Assembly (NCBI RefSeq): GCF_022829465.1
Contig: NZ_JAKSXZ010000110.1
Span: 62,001-126,000 of the forward strand
DNA from: Methylobacterium sp. J-067
GTDB taxonomy: Bacteria > Pseudomonadota > Alphaproteobacteria > Rhizobiales > Beijerinckiaceae
Direction of reading: 5' to 3'
Length of the DNA: 64,000 nt
Made by a program: the position numbers and the translations under genes. Shown here piece by piece: positions 36,736 through 47,941 of the stretch (within the stretch, counting starts at the first letter, position 1; each line of letters begins with the position of its first letter). The notes beneath the pieces were generated by a model. The model saw only the letters and a list, made by a program, of their open reading frames with translations, was not told the origin of the DNA and did no database searches.

Positions 36736-36874
36736 CGGTCTGGATCCAGGGAGGGTTGCAGGGCGCAATGGGCCGACCTTCGACTTGTAGCGGTTCCAGA
36801 GCGGCGGGAAGTCGGTATACAACGCCCGACCTCACGACAGCCAACCGGCGGCGACCCCCTCAGAAGGACGCGCG

Positions 36875-38170
36875 ATGCCTGCACACCGGAACCCCAGCAA
36901 GACGCTCTCTCCCGTGGCGGAGGTGCGGGCGGGTGCCGGCTACGACTCGTATTTCCGCAAGGCGCTGGACGGCCTGCACAGCGAGCGCCGCTACCGCGTC
37001 TTCGCGGACATCGAACGCATCTCCGGCCGGTTCCCGGTGGCGAAGTGGCGCCGCCCCGACGGCTCCGTCACCGAGATCACCGTGTGGTGCTCGAACGATT
37101 ACCTCGGCATGGGACAGCACCCGGACGTGGTGGGCGCCATGACCGAGACCGCCGCGCGCTGCGGCGTCGGCGCGGGCGGCACCCGCAACATCGCCGGCAA
37201 CAACTCGCCGCTGGTCGATCTCGAGCGCGAACTGGCGGACCTGCACGGCAAGGAGGCGGGCCTCGTCTTCACCTCCGGCTACGTGTCGAACGAGGCGGGC
37301 ATCTCGACCATCGCCAAGCTGATCCCGAACTGCCTGATCCTGTCGGACGCCTTCAACCACAACTCGATGATCGAGGGCGTGCGCCATTCCGGCTGCGAGA
37401 AGAAGATCTTTCGCCATAACGACCTCGCCCATCTCGAGGAATTGCTGCGCGAGGCCGGCGACCGGCCGAAGCTGATCGCGTTCGAGTCAGTGTACTCGAT
37501 GGACGGCGACGTGGCGCCGATCGGCCGGATCTGCGACCTCGCGGAACGCTACGGCGCCATGACCTACCTCGACGAGGTCCACGCGGTGGGCCTCTACGGC
37601 GAACGCGGCGCCGGCATCGCCGAGCGCGACGGTGTCATGCACCGGGTGGACGTGATCGAGGGCACGCTGGCCAAGGGCTTCGGCTGCGTCGGCGGCTACA
37701 TCACCGGTTCGGCGGCGCTCTGCGACGCGGTGCGGAGCTTCGCGGCCGGCTTCATCTTCACCACGGCACTCCCGCCCGCCGTCGCGGCGGCGGCGACGGC
37801 CTCCGTGCGCTACCTGAAGCGATCCAACGCGGAGCGCATCGCGCACCAGCGTCAGGCCGCCGCGACCAAGGCGGCCCTCGACGCGGCCGGTCTGCCGCTG
37901 CTGGAGACCGAGACGCACATCGTCCCGGTGATGGTGGGCGATGCCGAGCTGTGCAAGGCGGCGGCCGACCATCTGCTCGAACGGCACCGGATCTACATCC
38001 AGCCGATCAACTACCCCACCGTCCCGCGCGGGACGGAGCGCCTGCGCATCACCCCGTCGCCGTTCCACGACGCCGCCCAGATCGCGCGCCTCACCGAGGC
38101 GCTGAAGGAGACCTGGGCGACGCTCGGCCTGCCGCGCGCAGGCACGGTGTTCGTGGAAGCGGCTGAGTAG
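36875..38170 (+). CDS. hemA: 5-aminolevulinate synthase
   Basis: PLP enzyme condensing glycine with succinyl-CoA, the C4 entry to haem found in alphaproteobacteria. 431 residues, longer than usual at the N-terminus. [20 protein letters not shown] is the typical beginning, NHNSMIEG carries active-site contacts, DEVHAVG at 233-239 binds the PLP ring nitrogen, and Lys267 in EGTLAKGFG forms the Schiff base. Monocistronic by position; an inverted REP-like repeat lies downstream. Confidence 0.96.
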   Translation: MPAHRNPSKTLSPVAEVRAGAGYDSYFRKALDGLHSERRYRVFADIERISGRFPVAKWRRPDGSVTEITVWCSNDYLGMGQHPDVVGAMTETAARCGVGAGGTRNIAGNNSPLVDLERELADLHGKEAGLVFTSGYVSNEAGISTIAKLIPNCLILSDAFNHNSMIEGVRHSGCEKKIFRHNDLAHLEELLREAGDRPKLIAFESVYSMDGDVAPIGRICDLAERYGAMTYLDEVHAVGLYGERGAGIAERDGVMHRVDVIEGTLAKGFGCVGGYITGSAALCDAVRSFAAGFIFTTALPPAVAAAATASVRYLKRSNAERIAHQRQAAATKAALDAAGLPLLETETHIVPVMVGDAELCKAAADHLLERHRIYIQPINYPTVPRGTERLRITPSPFHDAAQIARLTEALKETWATLGLPRAGTVFVEAAE

Positions 38171-38196
38171 GAAGCCCTCCGGTCTTCCACCCACGC

Positions 38197-38288
38197 CGTC
38201 ATTGCGAGCGCAGCGAAGCAATCCAGGGCAGCGGAACGCTTCATGGCGAGGCGCATCCCTGGGTCGCTTCGCTGCGCTCGCGATGACG
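38197..38288. repeat. REP-like inverted repeat pair
   Basis: An arm at 38197-38228 (starting CGTCATTGCGAGCGCAGCGA) and its near reverse complement at 38257-38288 (ending GCTCGCGATGACG) flank a 28-base spacer. Each arm is about 32 bases with few mismatches. This 'GCGAGCGCAGCGAAGCAATCC' style element is scattered in intergenic DNA of Rhizobiales. It lies between hemA and the IMPase gene and could form a long hairpin in RNA. Confidence 0.85.
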
Positions 38289-38370
38289 GTCCGCAGTCGA
38301 TGGCCTCGCCATCGCAGCCTCCTGCCTGTAACCACCGTCGCAAATCCGCGACGCAAGAGTCCAAGACGCT

Positions 38371-39171
38371 ATGATTTCCTCGCCCCTCATGACCGTGATG
38401 GTTGATGCCGCGCGCAAGGCCGCCCGCAGCCTGCGGCGCGACTTCGGCGAGGTCGAGAACCTCCAGGTCTCGCGCAAGGGGCCGGGCGACTTCGTCTCCG
38501 CCGCCGACCGCAAGGCCGAGGAGGTGGTGCGCGATGCCCTGTTGAAGGCCCGCCCCGGCTACGGCCTCGTGCTGGAAGAAAGCGGCATCATCGAAGGCAC
38601 CGACAAGAGCCACGTCTGGCACGTCGATCCCCTCGACGGCACCTCGAACTTCCTCCACGGCGTGCCGCATTTCGCGGTCTCCATCGGGCTGGAGCGCGAG
38701 GGCGTGATCGTCGCGGGCGTGGTGTTCGATCCGATCAAGGACGAGCTGTTCGTCGCCGAGCGCGGCAAGGGCGCCTACCTCAACAACCGCCGCATCCGGG
38801 TCGCGGCCCGCACCGAGATGGCGGATGCCCTCGTCGGCTACGGCACGCCCTATCTCGGCCGCGGCAGCCATCCGCGCCTCCTGCGCGAGATTTCCGCCGT
38901 GATGGCGGTTTCTGGCGGCACCCGCCGCATGGGTTCGGCGGCCCTCGACCTTGCCTATGTCGCCTGCGGACGCCTCGATGCCTACTGGGAGCGCGACCTC
39001 CAGACCTACGATTTCGCCGGGGGCGTTGCCCTGGTGCGCGAGGCCGGCGGCTTCGTGACCTCGGCGGACGGCGCGGCCGAGCCCCTGGCGCCGCGCTCCG
39101 TGTGCTGCGGGAACGAGAGCCTTCAGCGCGACCTGCTGGCGATCCTGAAGAAGGCCCAGGGAGCCGCCTGA
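38371..39171 (+). CDS. Inositol monophosphatase family protein
   Basis: 266 residues. Metal-binding motifs: EESG at 69-72, DPLDGT at 86-91 ([15 protein letters not shown]) and the late [20 protein letters not shown]. Hydrolyses phosphate monoesters such as inositol 1-phosphate; family members (SuhB-like) may also act on RNA-related processes. Start ATG 38371. Rhizobiales genomes carry several paralogues, so the exact substrate is unknown. Confidence 0.9.
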   Translation: MISSPLMTVMVDAARKAARSLRRDFGEVENLQVSRKGPGDFVSAADRKAEEVVRDALLKARPGYGLVLEESGIIEGTDKSHVWHVDPLDGTSNFLHGVPHFAVSIGLEREGVIVAGVVFDPIKDELFVAERGKGAYLNNRRIRVAARTEMADALVGYGTPYLGRGSHPRLLREISAVMAVSGGTRRMGSAALDLAYVACGRLDAYWERDLQTYDFAGGVALVREAGGFVTSADGAAEPLAPRSVCCGNESLQRDLLAILKKAQGAA

Positions 39172-39238
39172 GGGCGCCAACTGGCATCGCACCGGTCCAT
39201 CTGCTTTAACCGCCCCGTTCGTCAGGGAAGATCGCCGC

Positions 39239-39784
39239 ATGGAAGCCCGCCGCCACGTCTCCCTGAAGGAATCGATTCGCTCGATTCCCGATTATCCCAA
39301 GCCCGGCATCATCTTCCGCGACATCACCACGCTGCTGTCGGATCCGCGCTCGTTCCGGCGGGCGGTGGACGCGCTGGTGCATCCTTATGCCGGCGGCGGC
39401 ATCAAGCAGGTGGCGGGAATCGAGGCGCGGGGGTTCATTCTCGGCGGCGCCATCGCCCACCAACTGTCCTGCGGCTTCGTGCCGATTCGCAAGAAGGGCA
39501 AGCTCCCGCACAAGACCGTCTCGATGGCTTACACCCTCGAATACGGCACCGACGAGATCGAGATCCACGTTGATGCGGTAAGCCCCGGTGATCGGGTGCT
39601 GCTGGTGGACGACCTGATCGCCACGGGCGGCACCGCCATCGCGGCGATCAACCTGCTGCGCAAGATCGGTGCGGAGGTCGTGGCAGCTTGTTTCGTGATC
39701 GATCTGCCGGAGATCGGCGGCGCCAAGCGCCTGCGCGACCTCGGCGTGGAGGTACGCACCCTCATGGAGTTCGAGGGACACTAA
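39239..39784 (+). CDS. apt: Adenine phosphoribosyltransferase
   Basis: Purine salvage: adenine plus PRPP gives AMP. 181 residues. The PRPP-binding loop is [13 protein letters not shown] at 121-133; [17 protein letters not shown] and [11 protein letters not shown] are Apt signatures. Start ATG 39239. It ends 29 bases before the promoter of rpmH. Confidence 0.96.
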   Translation: MEARRHVSLKESIRSIPDYPKPGIIFRDITTLLSDPRSFRRAVDALVHPYAGGGIKQVAGIEARGFILGGAIAHQLSCGFVPIRKKGKLPHKTVSMAYTLEYGTDEIEIHVDAVSPGDRVLLVDDLIATGGTAIAAINLLRKIGAEVVAACFVIDLPEIGGAKRLRDLGVEVRTLMEFEGH

Positions 39785-39812
39785 GGAATGGGCCGGAGGG
39801 GCCTGCAAAACG

Positions 39813-39841
39813 TTGACTTGTGCCGACCCTTCCGCCATAAG
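39813..39841 (+). promoter_or_regulatory. Promoter candidate for rpmH-rnpA
   Basis: TTGACT (39813-39818) and CATAAG (39836-39841) are 17 bases apart. rpmH begins 127 bases downstream. The -35 is five of six to consensus. Confidence 0.65.
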
Positions 39842-39857
39842 CCGCCCACCCGCGACG

Positions 39858-39878
39858 GGGCGCCCCACTTGGGCGCCC
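39858..39878 (+). promoter_or_regulatory. Hairpin in the rpmH leader RNA
   Basis: GGGCGCC and GGCGCCC form a perfect seven-pair stem with loop CCACTTG near the expected transcript start. Only two T's follow, so it is not a good terminator; it may stabilise the 5' end or take part in autogenous control. Confidence 0.4.
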
Positions 39879-39967
39879 TTCGTGTTTGCGAGACATGCAG
39901 GACGCGTGAAGGTCGGGAGCGGCATAGCCGCCCGCGAGCGCGCCTCGACCTTTGAAGGCCATTCGTC

Positions 39968-40102
39968 ATGAAGAGAACCTATCAGCCGAGCAAGCTCGTC
40001 CGTAAGCGTCGCCACGGCTTCCGTGCGCGGATGGCCACGGCCGGCGGTCGCAAGGTGCTGGCCCGTCGCCGCGCCCACGGCCGCAAGCGCCTGTCGGCCT
40101 GA
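39968..40102 (+). CDS. rpmH: 50S ribosomal protein L34
   Basis: 44 residues: [20 protein letters not shown] followed by [20 protein letters not shown] and ending KRLSA. Arg/Lys-rich and nearly identical in form to all bacterial L34. Component of the large subunit. First gene of the rpmH-rnpA-yidC cluster that is normally close to the replication origin, although dnaA is not next to it here. Too short for the usual length cut-off. Confidence 0.98.
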   Translation: MKRTYQPSKLVRKRRHGFRARMATAGGRKVLARRRAHGRKRLSA

Positions 40103-40106
40103 GCCC

Positions 40107-40155
40107 GGCGGGTCGAGACCCGCCGCCGCGCCCCTGGCGCGGCCCCTTCCGGGGC
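40107..40155 (+). promoter_or_regulatory. Three adjacent hairpins between rpmH and rnpA
   Basis: Three perfect stems in a row: GGCGGGT/ACCCGCC (40107-40124), GCCGCGC/GCGCGGC (40125-40143) and GCCCC/GGGGC (40142-40155). They fill most of the 77-base gap. No T run follows, so processing, mRNA stability or tuning of the low RnpA level relative to L34 is more likely than termination. Confidence 0.5.
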
Positions 40156-40179
40156 ATTGAAGCCGGGATCGAACGGTCG

Positions 40180-40641
40180 ATGGCGACGATCGAACGGCTC
40201 AAGAAGCGGCCCGATTTTCTGGCCGCTGCCGCGGGCCGCCGTTTTCACACCGAACGGATGACGGCGCAGGGCATCCTGCGCTCTGAGGAAGCCGGTGGCC
40301 TGCGCCTCGGCTTCACCGTCACCAAGCGCGTCGGTCACGCGACCGAGCGCAACCGCATCAAGCGGCGGCTTCGTGCCGTCGTCGCCGAGGTCGCCGCCGG
40401 CTTGCCCGCCGACCTCGCGGGCCGAACCGCCGACATCGTGCTCGTCGCCCGCCGCCCCGCGCTCCACGCGGATTTCGCGGCCCTCGCCGACGATCTCCGC
40501 AAAGCGATTCCCGCGGTGGCCCGCGCCGGCAAGCCGGAATCCGGCGGCAGGCCGAATCCCCCTTCATCCCGACGCGGAAAGCGCTCTCCGGCGCCGCCCG
40601 CCTCCCCGAACAAAGGCCTTGGTGTCCCCAATGGGCAATGA
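40180..40641 (+). CDS. rnpA: Ribonuclease P protein component
   Basis: Basic protein subunit of RNase P, which trims tRNA 5' ends. 153 residues. The signature is [14 protein letters not shown] at 52-65, and [20 protein letters not shown] is the typical N-terminus. The C-terminal 35 residues are a Pro/Arg/Ser-rich extension, common in Rhizobiales. Its stop lies 11 bases inside yidC. Confidence 0.95.
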   Translation: MATIERLKKRPDFLAAAAGRRFHTERMTAQGILRSEEAGGLRLGFTVTKRVGHATERNRIKRRLRAVVAEVAAGLPADLAGRTADIVLVARRPALHADFAALADDLRKAIPAVARAGKPESGGRPNPPSSRRGKRSPAPPASPNKGLGVPNGQ

Positions 40642-42499
40642 CAAGACCAACATGTTCGTGGCCATCGGCCTGTCGCTGCTGGTGCTGCTCGGTTGGCAGT
40701 ACTTCGTGGCCGGGCCGCGCCTCGAACAGCAGCGCCAGATCGAGGCCCAGAACAAGGCGGCCCAGGCGCAGACCCAGCCGCCGGGCGTGACGCCGGACGG
40801 CGTGCCCTCGCCCTCGCCGAAGGAGGGCGGCCCGGCCGCCCCGGCCCCCGGCACCGCGCCGACGCCTCCGGGCGGCCCGATCAGCCGTGAGGCGGCGCTC
40901 GCCCGCGCCCCGCGCGTGAAGATCGAGACCCCGGCCATCTCCGGGTCCATCAACCTGAAGGGCGCCCGCATCGACGACGTGGCGCTGAAGAACTACCGCG
41001 AGACCATCAACCCGCAGAGCCCCGAGATCGTCTTGTTCTCGCCGGCCGGGACGGAGACGCCCTATTACGCCGAGTTCGGCTGGGTCGGCGCCAACGCCAA
41101 GCTGCCGAACAGCGACACGGTGTGGACCTCCGACGGCAAGACGCTCTCGCCCGGCATGCCCGTGACCCTGACCTGGGACAACGGCGAGGGCCTGACGTTC
41201 AAGCGGATCGTCGCGGTCGACGACAAGTACATGTTCACCGTCCGCGACTCGGTGGAGAACAAGGGGTCGGGGGCGGTCACGCTCTATCCGTACAGCCTCG
41301 TCTCCCGCTGGGGTAAGCCGCACACCCAGGGCTATTACGTCCTGCACGAGGGCATGATCGGCTATCTCGGCGACGACGGCCTGCAGGAGATCACCTACGA
41401 CAAGCTCGCCAAGGAAGGCGCCTATGGCGGCGCCAACACCAAGGGCAAGGCGTTCAGCAACGTCACCGGTGGCTTCCTCGGCATCACCGACAAGTACTGG
41501 GCGGCGGCCGTCATTCCCGAGCAGAACGCGCCCTATACCGGCGCCTTCACTGACCGCACCGACGGCACCACCAACGTCTACCAGGCGAGCGCCCGCGGCG
41601 ACGCGGTGAACCTCGCCGCCGGGGCCTCGGCCACGACCACCCAGCGCCTGTTCGCTGGCGCCAAGGAGGTCAACGTCATCAACGCCTACCAGAAGGACCT
41701 CGGTCTCCGGCACTTCGACCTGATGATCGATTGGGGCTGGTTCTGGTTCATCACCCAGCCGATGTTCCGGGCGCTCGACTTCATCTATCACCTGTTCGGC
41801 AATTTCGGCGTCTCAATCCTGATCGTGACCCTCTGCCTGAAACTGCTGTTCCTGCCGATCGCCAACCGCTCCTACGTCTCGATGGCTAAGATGAAGGCCG
41901 TCCAGCCCGAGATGACCTCAATCCGGGAGCGGTACAAGGACGACAAGGTCAAACAGCAACAGGCGATGATGGAGCTGTACAAGAAGGAAAAGATCAATCC
42001 GGTCGCCGGCTGTTGGCCGGTGCTGATCCAGATCCCCGTCTTCTTCGCGCTCTACAAGGTGCTGTTCATCACCATCGAGATGCGGCACGCGCCGTTCTTC
42101 GGCTGGATCCACGACCTCGCAGCGCCGGATCCGACGAGCATCGTGAACCTGTTCGGCCTGCTGCCCTTCACGCCCCCGGAATACATCCCGATCCACCTGG
42201 GCGTGTGGCCGATCATCATGGGCATCACGATGTTCGTGCAGATGAAGATGAACCCCGCGCCGCCGGACCCGGTGCAGGCACAGATCTTCACCTTCATGCC
42301 CATCATCTTCACCTTCATGCTCGGGTCGTTCCCGGCCGGACTGGTGATCTACTGGGCGTGGAACAACTCGCTGTCGGTGCTGCAGCAATACGTCATCATG
42401 CGCCGCAACGGCGTGAAGGTGGAGCTGTGGGACAACCTGCGGGGTACGTTCAAGCGCGGCGCCAAGACACCCGCCAAGACGGCGCCGACCAAGGGCTGA
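40631..42499 (+). CDS. yidC: Membrane protein insertase YidC
   Basis: Inserts and folds inner membrane proteins alone or with SecYEG. 622 residues: N-terminal helix (about 7-26, [20 protein letters not shown]), a Pro/Ala-rich linker, the large periplasmic P1 domain, and five C-terminal helices ([60 protein letters not shown]). The conserved hydrophilic-groove Arg is in [17 protein letters not shown] helix. ATG at 40631 overlaps rnpA. engB follows after one base. Confidence 0.97.
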   Translation: MGNDKTNMFVAIGLSLLVLLGWQYFVAGPRLEQQRQIEAQNKAAQAQTQPPGVTPDGVPSPSPKEGGPAAPAPGTAPTPPGGPISREAALARAPRVKIETPAISGSINLKGARIDDVALKNYRETINPQSPEIVLFSPAGTETPYYAEFGWVGANAKLPNSDTVWTSDGKTLSPGMPVTLTWDNGEGLTFKRIVAVDDKYMFTVRDSVENKGSGAVTLYPYSLVSRWGKPHTQGYYVLHEGMIGYLGDDGLQEITYDKLAKEGAYGGANTKGKAFSNVTGGFLGITDKYWAAAVIPEQNAPYTGAFTDRTDGTTNVYQASARGDAVNLAAGASATTTQRLFAGAKEVNVINAYQKDLGLRHFDLMIDWGWFWFITQPMFRALDFIYHLFGNFGVSILIVTLCLKLLFLPIANRSYVSMAKMKAVQPEMTSIRERYKDDKVKQQQAMMELYKKEKINPVAGCWPVLIQIPVFFALYKVLFITIEMRHAPFFGWIHDLAAPDPTSIVNLFGLLPFTPPEYIPIHLGVWPIIMGITMFVQMKMNPAPPDPVQAQIFTFMPIIFTFMLGSFPAGLVIYWAWNNSLSVLQQYVIMRRNGVKVELWDNLRGTFKRGAKTPAKTAPTKG

Positions 42500-42500
42500 C

Positions 42501-43163
42501 GTGACCACACCCGATACGACAGACGACGAGACGGCCGGCCTCACCGAGGCCGGCCGTCTGCTGTTCGCCGGAAGCGCCAACTTCTACGCCGCCGCCCAGA
42601 CCCTCGACCGGCTGCCGCCGATGGAAAGCCTCGAGATCGCCTTCGCCGGGCGCTCGAATGTCGGCAAGTCCAGCCTCATCAACGCCCTGACCGGCCGCAA
42701 CACCCTGGCGCGCGTCTCGCACACGCCGGGCCGCACCCAGCAATTGAACTTCTTCCGGATCGGCGACCGCCTCTCCCTGGTGGACATGCCGGGCTACGGC
42801 TACGCGGCCGTCGAGAAGGCCAAGGTCGAGGCCTGGACGAACCTCATCCATTCCTACCTGAAGGGTCGCGCCAACCTCGCGCGGGTCTTCGTGCTGATCG
42901 ATTCCCGCCACGGGCTTAAGAGCATCGACACGGACGTGCTCGACGGGCTCGACAAGGCAGCGGTGAGCTATCAGGTCGTGCTGACCAAGGCCGACGCCCT
43001 CAAGAAGAGCCAGATGGAGGCCCGCCTCGCCGGCATCCGCGAGGCCCTGGCCAAGCGCCCCGCCGCCTATCCCGAGGTGATCCTGACCTCCAGCCGCGAC
43101 GATTACGGCGTGGCCGACCTGCGGGCGGCGGTGGCCCGCCTGCTCGCCGAGCGCGGCCAGTGA
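42501..43163 (+). CDS. engB: Ribosome biogenesis GTP-binding protein EngB/YsxC
   Basis: 220 residues. G1 GRSNVGKSS at 50-58; VSHTPGRTQQLNFF is the G2 region, DMPGYGYA is G3, LTKADAL is G4. Needed for 50S assembly. GTG start one base after yidC, so tightly coupled. DUF423 follows with a four-base overlap. The rpmH-rnpA-yidC-engB order is usual in Rhizobiales. Confidence 0.95.
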   Translation: MTTPDTTDDETAGLTEAGRLLFAGSANFYAAAQTLDRLPPMESLEIAFAGRSNVGKSSLINALTGRNTLARVSHTPGRTQQLNFFRIGDRLSLVDMPGYGYAAVEKAKVEAWTNLIHSYLKGRANLARVFVLIDSRHGLKSIDTDVLDGLDKAAVSYQVVLTKADALKKSQMEARLAGIREALAKRPAAYPEVILTSSRDDYGVADLRAAVARLLAERGQ

Positions 43164-43537
43164 GGCTGGCGCCGCCGGATCGCGCGCTCGGCGCCTTCGC
43201 CTGCCTGTGCGGCCTCCTCGGCGTCGCAGCCAGTGCGGCGGCGGCCCATATCCCCGGCGCCGATTCGCTGAAGACCGCCGCTCAGTTCCTATTGTTCCAC
43301 GCCCCCGCCATCCTCGCCCTCGTGGGCTTGGGCGCGGCGGGGCTGGTGCGGATGCCGCTCGCCCGCATCGCGGCTGCGTTGCTCGCCGTGGGGCTCTGCC
43401 TGTTCTGCGGCGATCTCAGCCTGCGCGCGCTGGCGGGCCACGCGCTGTTCCCGATGGCCGCCCCGAGCGGCGGCTTCGCCCTGATGGGCGGCTGGCTGCT
43501 CGGGATCGTCGCGCTGCTCGTCCCGGCGCGGGCCTAG
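43160..43537 (+). CDS. DUF423 family membrane protein
   Basis: 125 residues with four membrane helices: ALGAFACLCGLLGVAASAAA, LLFHAPAILALVGLGAAG, IAAALLAVGLCLFCGDLSLR and APSGGFALMGGWLLGIVALL. The AAHIPGADSLKTAAQFLLFH and LFCGDL segments are typical of DUF423. GTG start overlaps the engB stop. Function unknown. Convergent with the S10 peptidase, sharing four bases. Confidence 0.85.
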   Translation: MRLAPPDRALGAFACLCGLLGVAASAAAAHIPGADSLKTAAQFLLFHAPAILALVGLGAAGLVRMPLARIAAALLAVGLCLFCGDLSLRALAGHALFPMAAPSGGFALMGGWLLGIVALLVPARA

Positions 43538-45057
43538 CGGTCCTTCAGTGCCGCCTCGTAGAGCGCGGCGGCATCCTTGTGGAAGGCCGCCCGCGAGGCA
43601 TCCCGCCCGTAGAACATATGCCCGCCCGGATAGACGGCGAGGTTGAGCCGACCCCCGCCGTAGGGTGGCACCTGCGCGATCTGCAATTTCGACGCGAAGT
43701 AGGGCGTCACCAGATCGGTCGCACCGTGGACCACGAGCACGCGGAACTTGCCGTCCAGCGCCAGCGCGCCCTTCAGGGCCGTCAGGGCCTCAGGGGCCTG
43801 CCGGCGTGAACCCCAGTTCCAGCCGCCGTTCACCGCGCCGTTCAGCAACTCGTAGCGCATGTTCGGCACCGGCCATTTCAGCGTCCGGGCGTAGAGGTCG
43901 AGCATCGCGCTGGTCAGCGGCGCATGCATCGCCGTGAGTTGCGGATCCTCGAAATGGGACGAGAGCGAATCGGGCTCCGGATCCCAGCCGGTGATGCCGG
44001 TGTCGTAGAGGCTCGTCACCCGGCCGTTGTCACGGCCATACTCGCGCTGTACGCCCCGCCCCGAGGGACGGCCCGCCTGCCGGTGCAGGAACTCGCGGTC
44101 GAGCCCGGTGAGGGGCGCGAGCCGGTCGGCCATCCGGTCGACGGCCTGCGTGTCGCCCGGCCCCTTCAGAAGGTCGGCGAGGTAGGCCCCCGTAGCGTAA
44201 CTCTCGGCGTCAGCGAGGGAGGCCGAACTCGGGTCCTTGCCGCCACGCTCCTGCGCCGTCGCCGCGAGGGAGGGCAAGCGCAGCACGAAGCCCCAGGGAT
44301 CGGTGCGCGGCCGTTCGAGCCACGCGAAATCGAGGACCGGCGAGAGCAGCACCATGCCCGACAGCCCGACCCCGATCTCCTCCTGCAACTTGGCGGCGAT
44401 GAGCGGCCCGCGGAAGCCACCGTAGCTTTCGCCGACATAGAATTTCGGGCTCGCCATGCGGTTGTTGACCCGCAGGTAGCGGGCGATCACCGCCGAAAGG
44501 ATCGACGCGTCCGAATCGACCGACCAGTACTTCTTCGGATCGCCATCGGTCGCGCGGCTGTAGCCGGTGCCGATGGGGTCGATAAAGACGAGATCGGTGA
44601 AGTCGAGCCACGTCCCGTCGTTCGGCACCACGGCAACGCCCTGCGACGGGCTGATGCTGTCCTTCCCGAGCGGCAGGCGCCACGGGCCGATGGCGCCGAG
44701 GTTGAGATAGGCCGAGGACGCGCCGGGCCCTCCGTTGATGGCGAAGGTCACGGGCCGCTCGCGGCCCTCCTCGGCGGGGCGGGTGAAGGCGATGTAGCCG
44801 ATCTCGGCCTGGAGCTTCCCACTCTCGTCCACGATGGGCAGGCTGCCGGCGGTGGCGGTGAAATTCAGCTTGCGGCCGTCCGGGAGGGTGAGGCTCTGGC
44901 TCGTCACCGAATCGGCCGGCAGGCGCCGCCCCTCGGGGCCGGAGGATTGCGCGCGGGGCGGCGGGCCCTGATGGGCCTCCTGTGCCGCGAGCGGCAGGGG
45001 CAGGGTGAGGGTCAGGAGGAGGGCGCCCGCGAGGCGGCCGGCTCGGTGCATCGTCAT
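43534..45057 (-). CDS. Peptidase S10 (serine carboxypeptidase-like), exported
   Basis: 507 residues: signal peptide (MTMHRAGRLAGALLLTLTLP to LAAQ), then an alpha/beta hydrolase. INGGPGASS at 107-115 is the oxyanion region, GESYGG at 209-214 carries Ser211, HGATDLVTPYFAS holds the Asp, and GGHMFY the His. PIGTGYSRAT is also family-typical. Probably a periplasmic carboxypeptidase. ATG at 45057 is preferred for the signal peptide. The gene starts nine bases after holC ends. Confidence 0.85.
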   Translation of the reverse strand: MTMHRAGRLAGALLLTLTLPLPLAAQEAHQGPPPRAQSSGPEGRRLPADSVTSQSLTLPDGRKLNFTATAGSLPIVDESGKLQAEIGYIAFTRPAEEGRERPVTFAINGGPGASSAYLNLGAIGPWRLPLGKDSISPSQGVAVVPNDGTWLDFTDLVFIDPIGTGYSRATDGDPKKYWSVDSDASILSAVIARYLRVNNRMASPKFYVGESYGGFRGPLIAAKLQEEIGVGLSGMVLLSPVLDFAWLERPRTDPWGFVLRLPSLAATAQERGGKDPSSASLADAESYATGAYLADLLKGPGDTQAVDRMADRLAPLTGLDREFLHRQAGRPSGRGVQREYGRDNGRVTSLYDTGITGWDPEPDSLSSHFEDPQLTAMHAPLTSAMLDLYARTLKWPVPNMRYELLNGAVNGGWNWGSRRQAPEALTALKGALALDGKFRVLVVHGATDLVTPYFASKLQIAQVPPYGGGRLNLAVYPGGHMFYGRDASRAAFHKDAAALYEAALKDR

Positions 45058-45065
45058 GGAGGGCG

Positions 45066-45518
45066 TCACGCCTTCTTGTTCCAGCGGCCGGATTCGTCCT
45101 GCTGCCAATAGGCGACCGAGTGGCCCGCCTCCTTGGCCTGCTTCCACTGCTCCCGGGCGCGGAGCAGCGCCTCCTGATCGGTGCCGTCGAACAGGATGCA
45201 GATGCGGGCATACGCGCCGGCATCCGCCGGAAGGTCGGCGCCCTCCACGAGGAAGCGGATCGAGGCCGCGTTCGGGTTCGCGTCCTTGAGGGTCAGCACG
45301 ACGGGCTGGCTCGCCGCATCCGGCTCGCGATCCGTGCCGTGGGGCAGGAAGCTCTCGTCGGTATAGGTCCAGAGCTGGTCGTCCAGGGCGGACAGCCGCT
45401 CCTCGCTCGCCGCCTGGATGGCCGCCTGCCAGCCGCGTTCCAGCGACCGCTCGACGAGGGTCGGTAGCACCCGTTCAAGGGGCTGATGCTGGAGGTGGTA
45501 GAACAGGATCTCTGTCAC
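45066..45518 (-). CDS. holC: DNA polymerase III subunit chi
   Basis: 150 residues: TEILFYHLQHQPLERVLPTL, WTYTDESFLPHG, PVVLTLKDANPNAASIRFLV and ICILFDGTDQEALLRAREQW, the HolC pattern. It links the clamp loader to single-stranded DNA-binding protein. In many Rhizobiales pepA precedes it; here the upstream region leads to pyrG. Followed by the peptidase gene in the same direction. Confidence 0.92.
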   Translation of the reverse strand: MTEILFYHLQHQPLERVLPTLVERSLERGWQAAIQAASEERLSALDDQLWTYTDESFLPHGTDREPDAASQPVVLTLKDANPNAASIRFLVEGADLPADAGAYARICILFDGTDQEALLRAREQWKQAKEAGHSVAYWQQDESGRWNKKA

Positions 45519-45591
45519 GGTCAGCGTAAGATAGGGCTGCGCCGTCCCTCAGCGAAGGACGGCGGCAGGATCACGCAGCGCGACCGATCCG

Positions 45592-47346
<1,755 letters not shown>

Positions 47347-47385
47347 TCAGGCGGGACGCGGGCCGTGGACGACCCGCGCAAGACG

Positions 47386-47802
47386 TCAGCGCGACTGCGG
47401 CGCGGTCGGGACACCGGATTCCGGCGCCGGCGAGGCGGGGGCCTGCTCGGGTGCCCGGTCCTGCGCCCGACGCAGCGTGTCGAGGAGGTTGTCCGCGCCC
47501 GCCGGGGCTTTGGGGGCCGGAGCGCCGGGCACGGCTGGGGCGCCCGTGTCGAGGATCGACTTCGGCGCCGCCGTCCGGTGCGACATTACGGCGAGGGTCA
47601 AGCTGGTGACGAAGAACAGGGCCGCGAGAATCGCGGTGGCCCGCGTCAGGGCGTTGGCTTGGCCCCGGCCGGTCATGAACCCGCCGACGCCGCCCCCGCC
47701 GCCCCCGCCGAGGCCAAGGCCGCCCTCGGACCGCTGCAGCAGCACGACGCCGATGAGCGAGAGGACGATAAGAAGGTGGACGACGATCAGGACGGTCTGC
47801 AT
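47386..47802 (-). CDS. secG: Preprotein translocase subunit SecG
   Basis: 138 residues. Two membrane helices (TVLIVVHLLIVLSLIGVVLL and ATAILAALFFVTSLTLAVMS) joined by the Gly-rich loop SEGGLGLGGGGGG, the SecG hallmark. The C-terminal 55 residues form an Ala/Pro-rich tail. Part of SecYEG. Upstream of pyrG in the same direction. Confidence 0.95.
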   Translation of the reverse strand: MQTVLIVVHLLIVLSLIGVVLLQRSEGGLGLGGGGGGGVGGFMTGRGQANALTRATAILAALFFVTSLTLAVMSHRTAAPKSILDTGAPAVPGAPAPKAPAGADNLLDTLRRAQDRAPEQAPASPAPESGVPTAPQSR

Positions 47803-47941
47803 CGGGGATCCGGTTCACTCGCCCGCGCCGACCGGGTGCGGTCTAGGCATGGGCGCGGGGCAGCGTCCGGCGCCGCTCCATCGAGATGCACCGAGCCTTA
47901 CACCATGCGGGCGCCAGCGCCAACCACGCCCGCGTTTCGGC

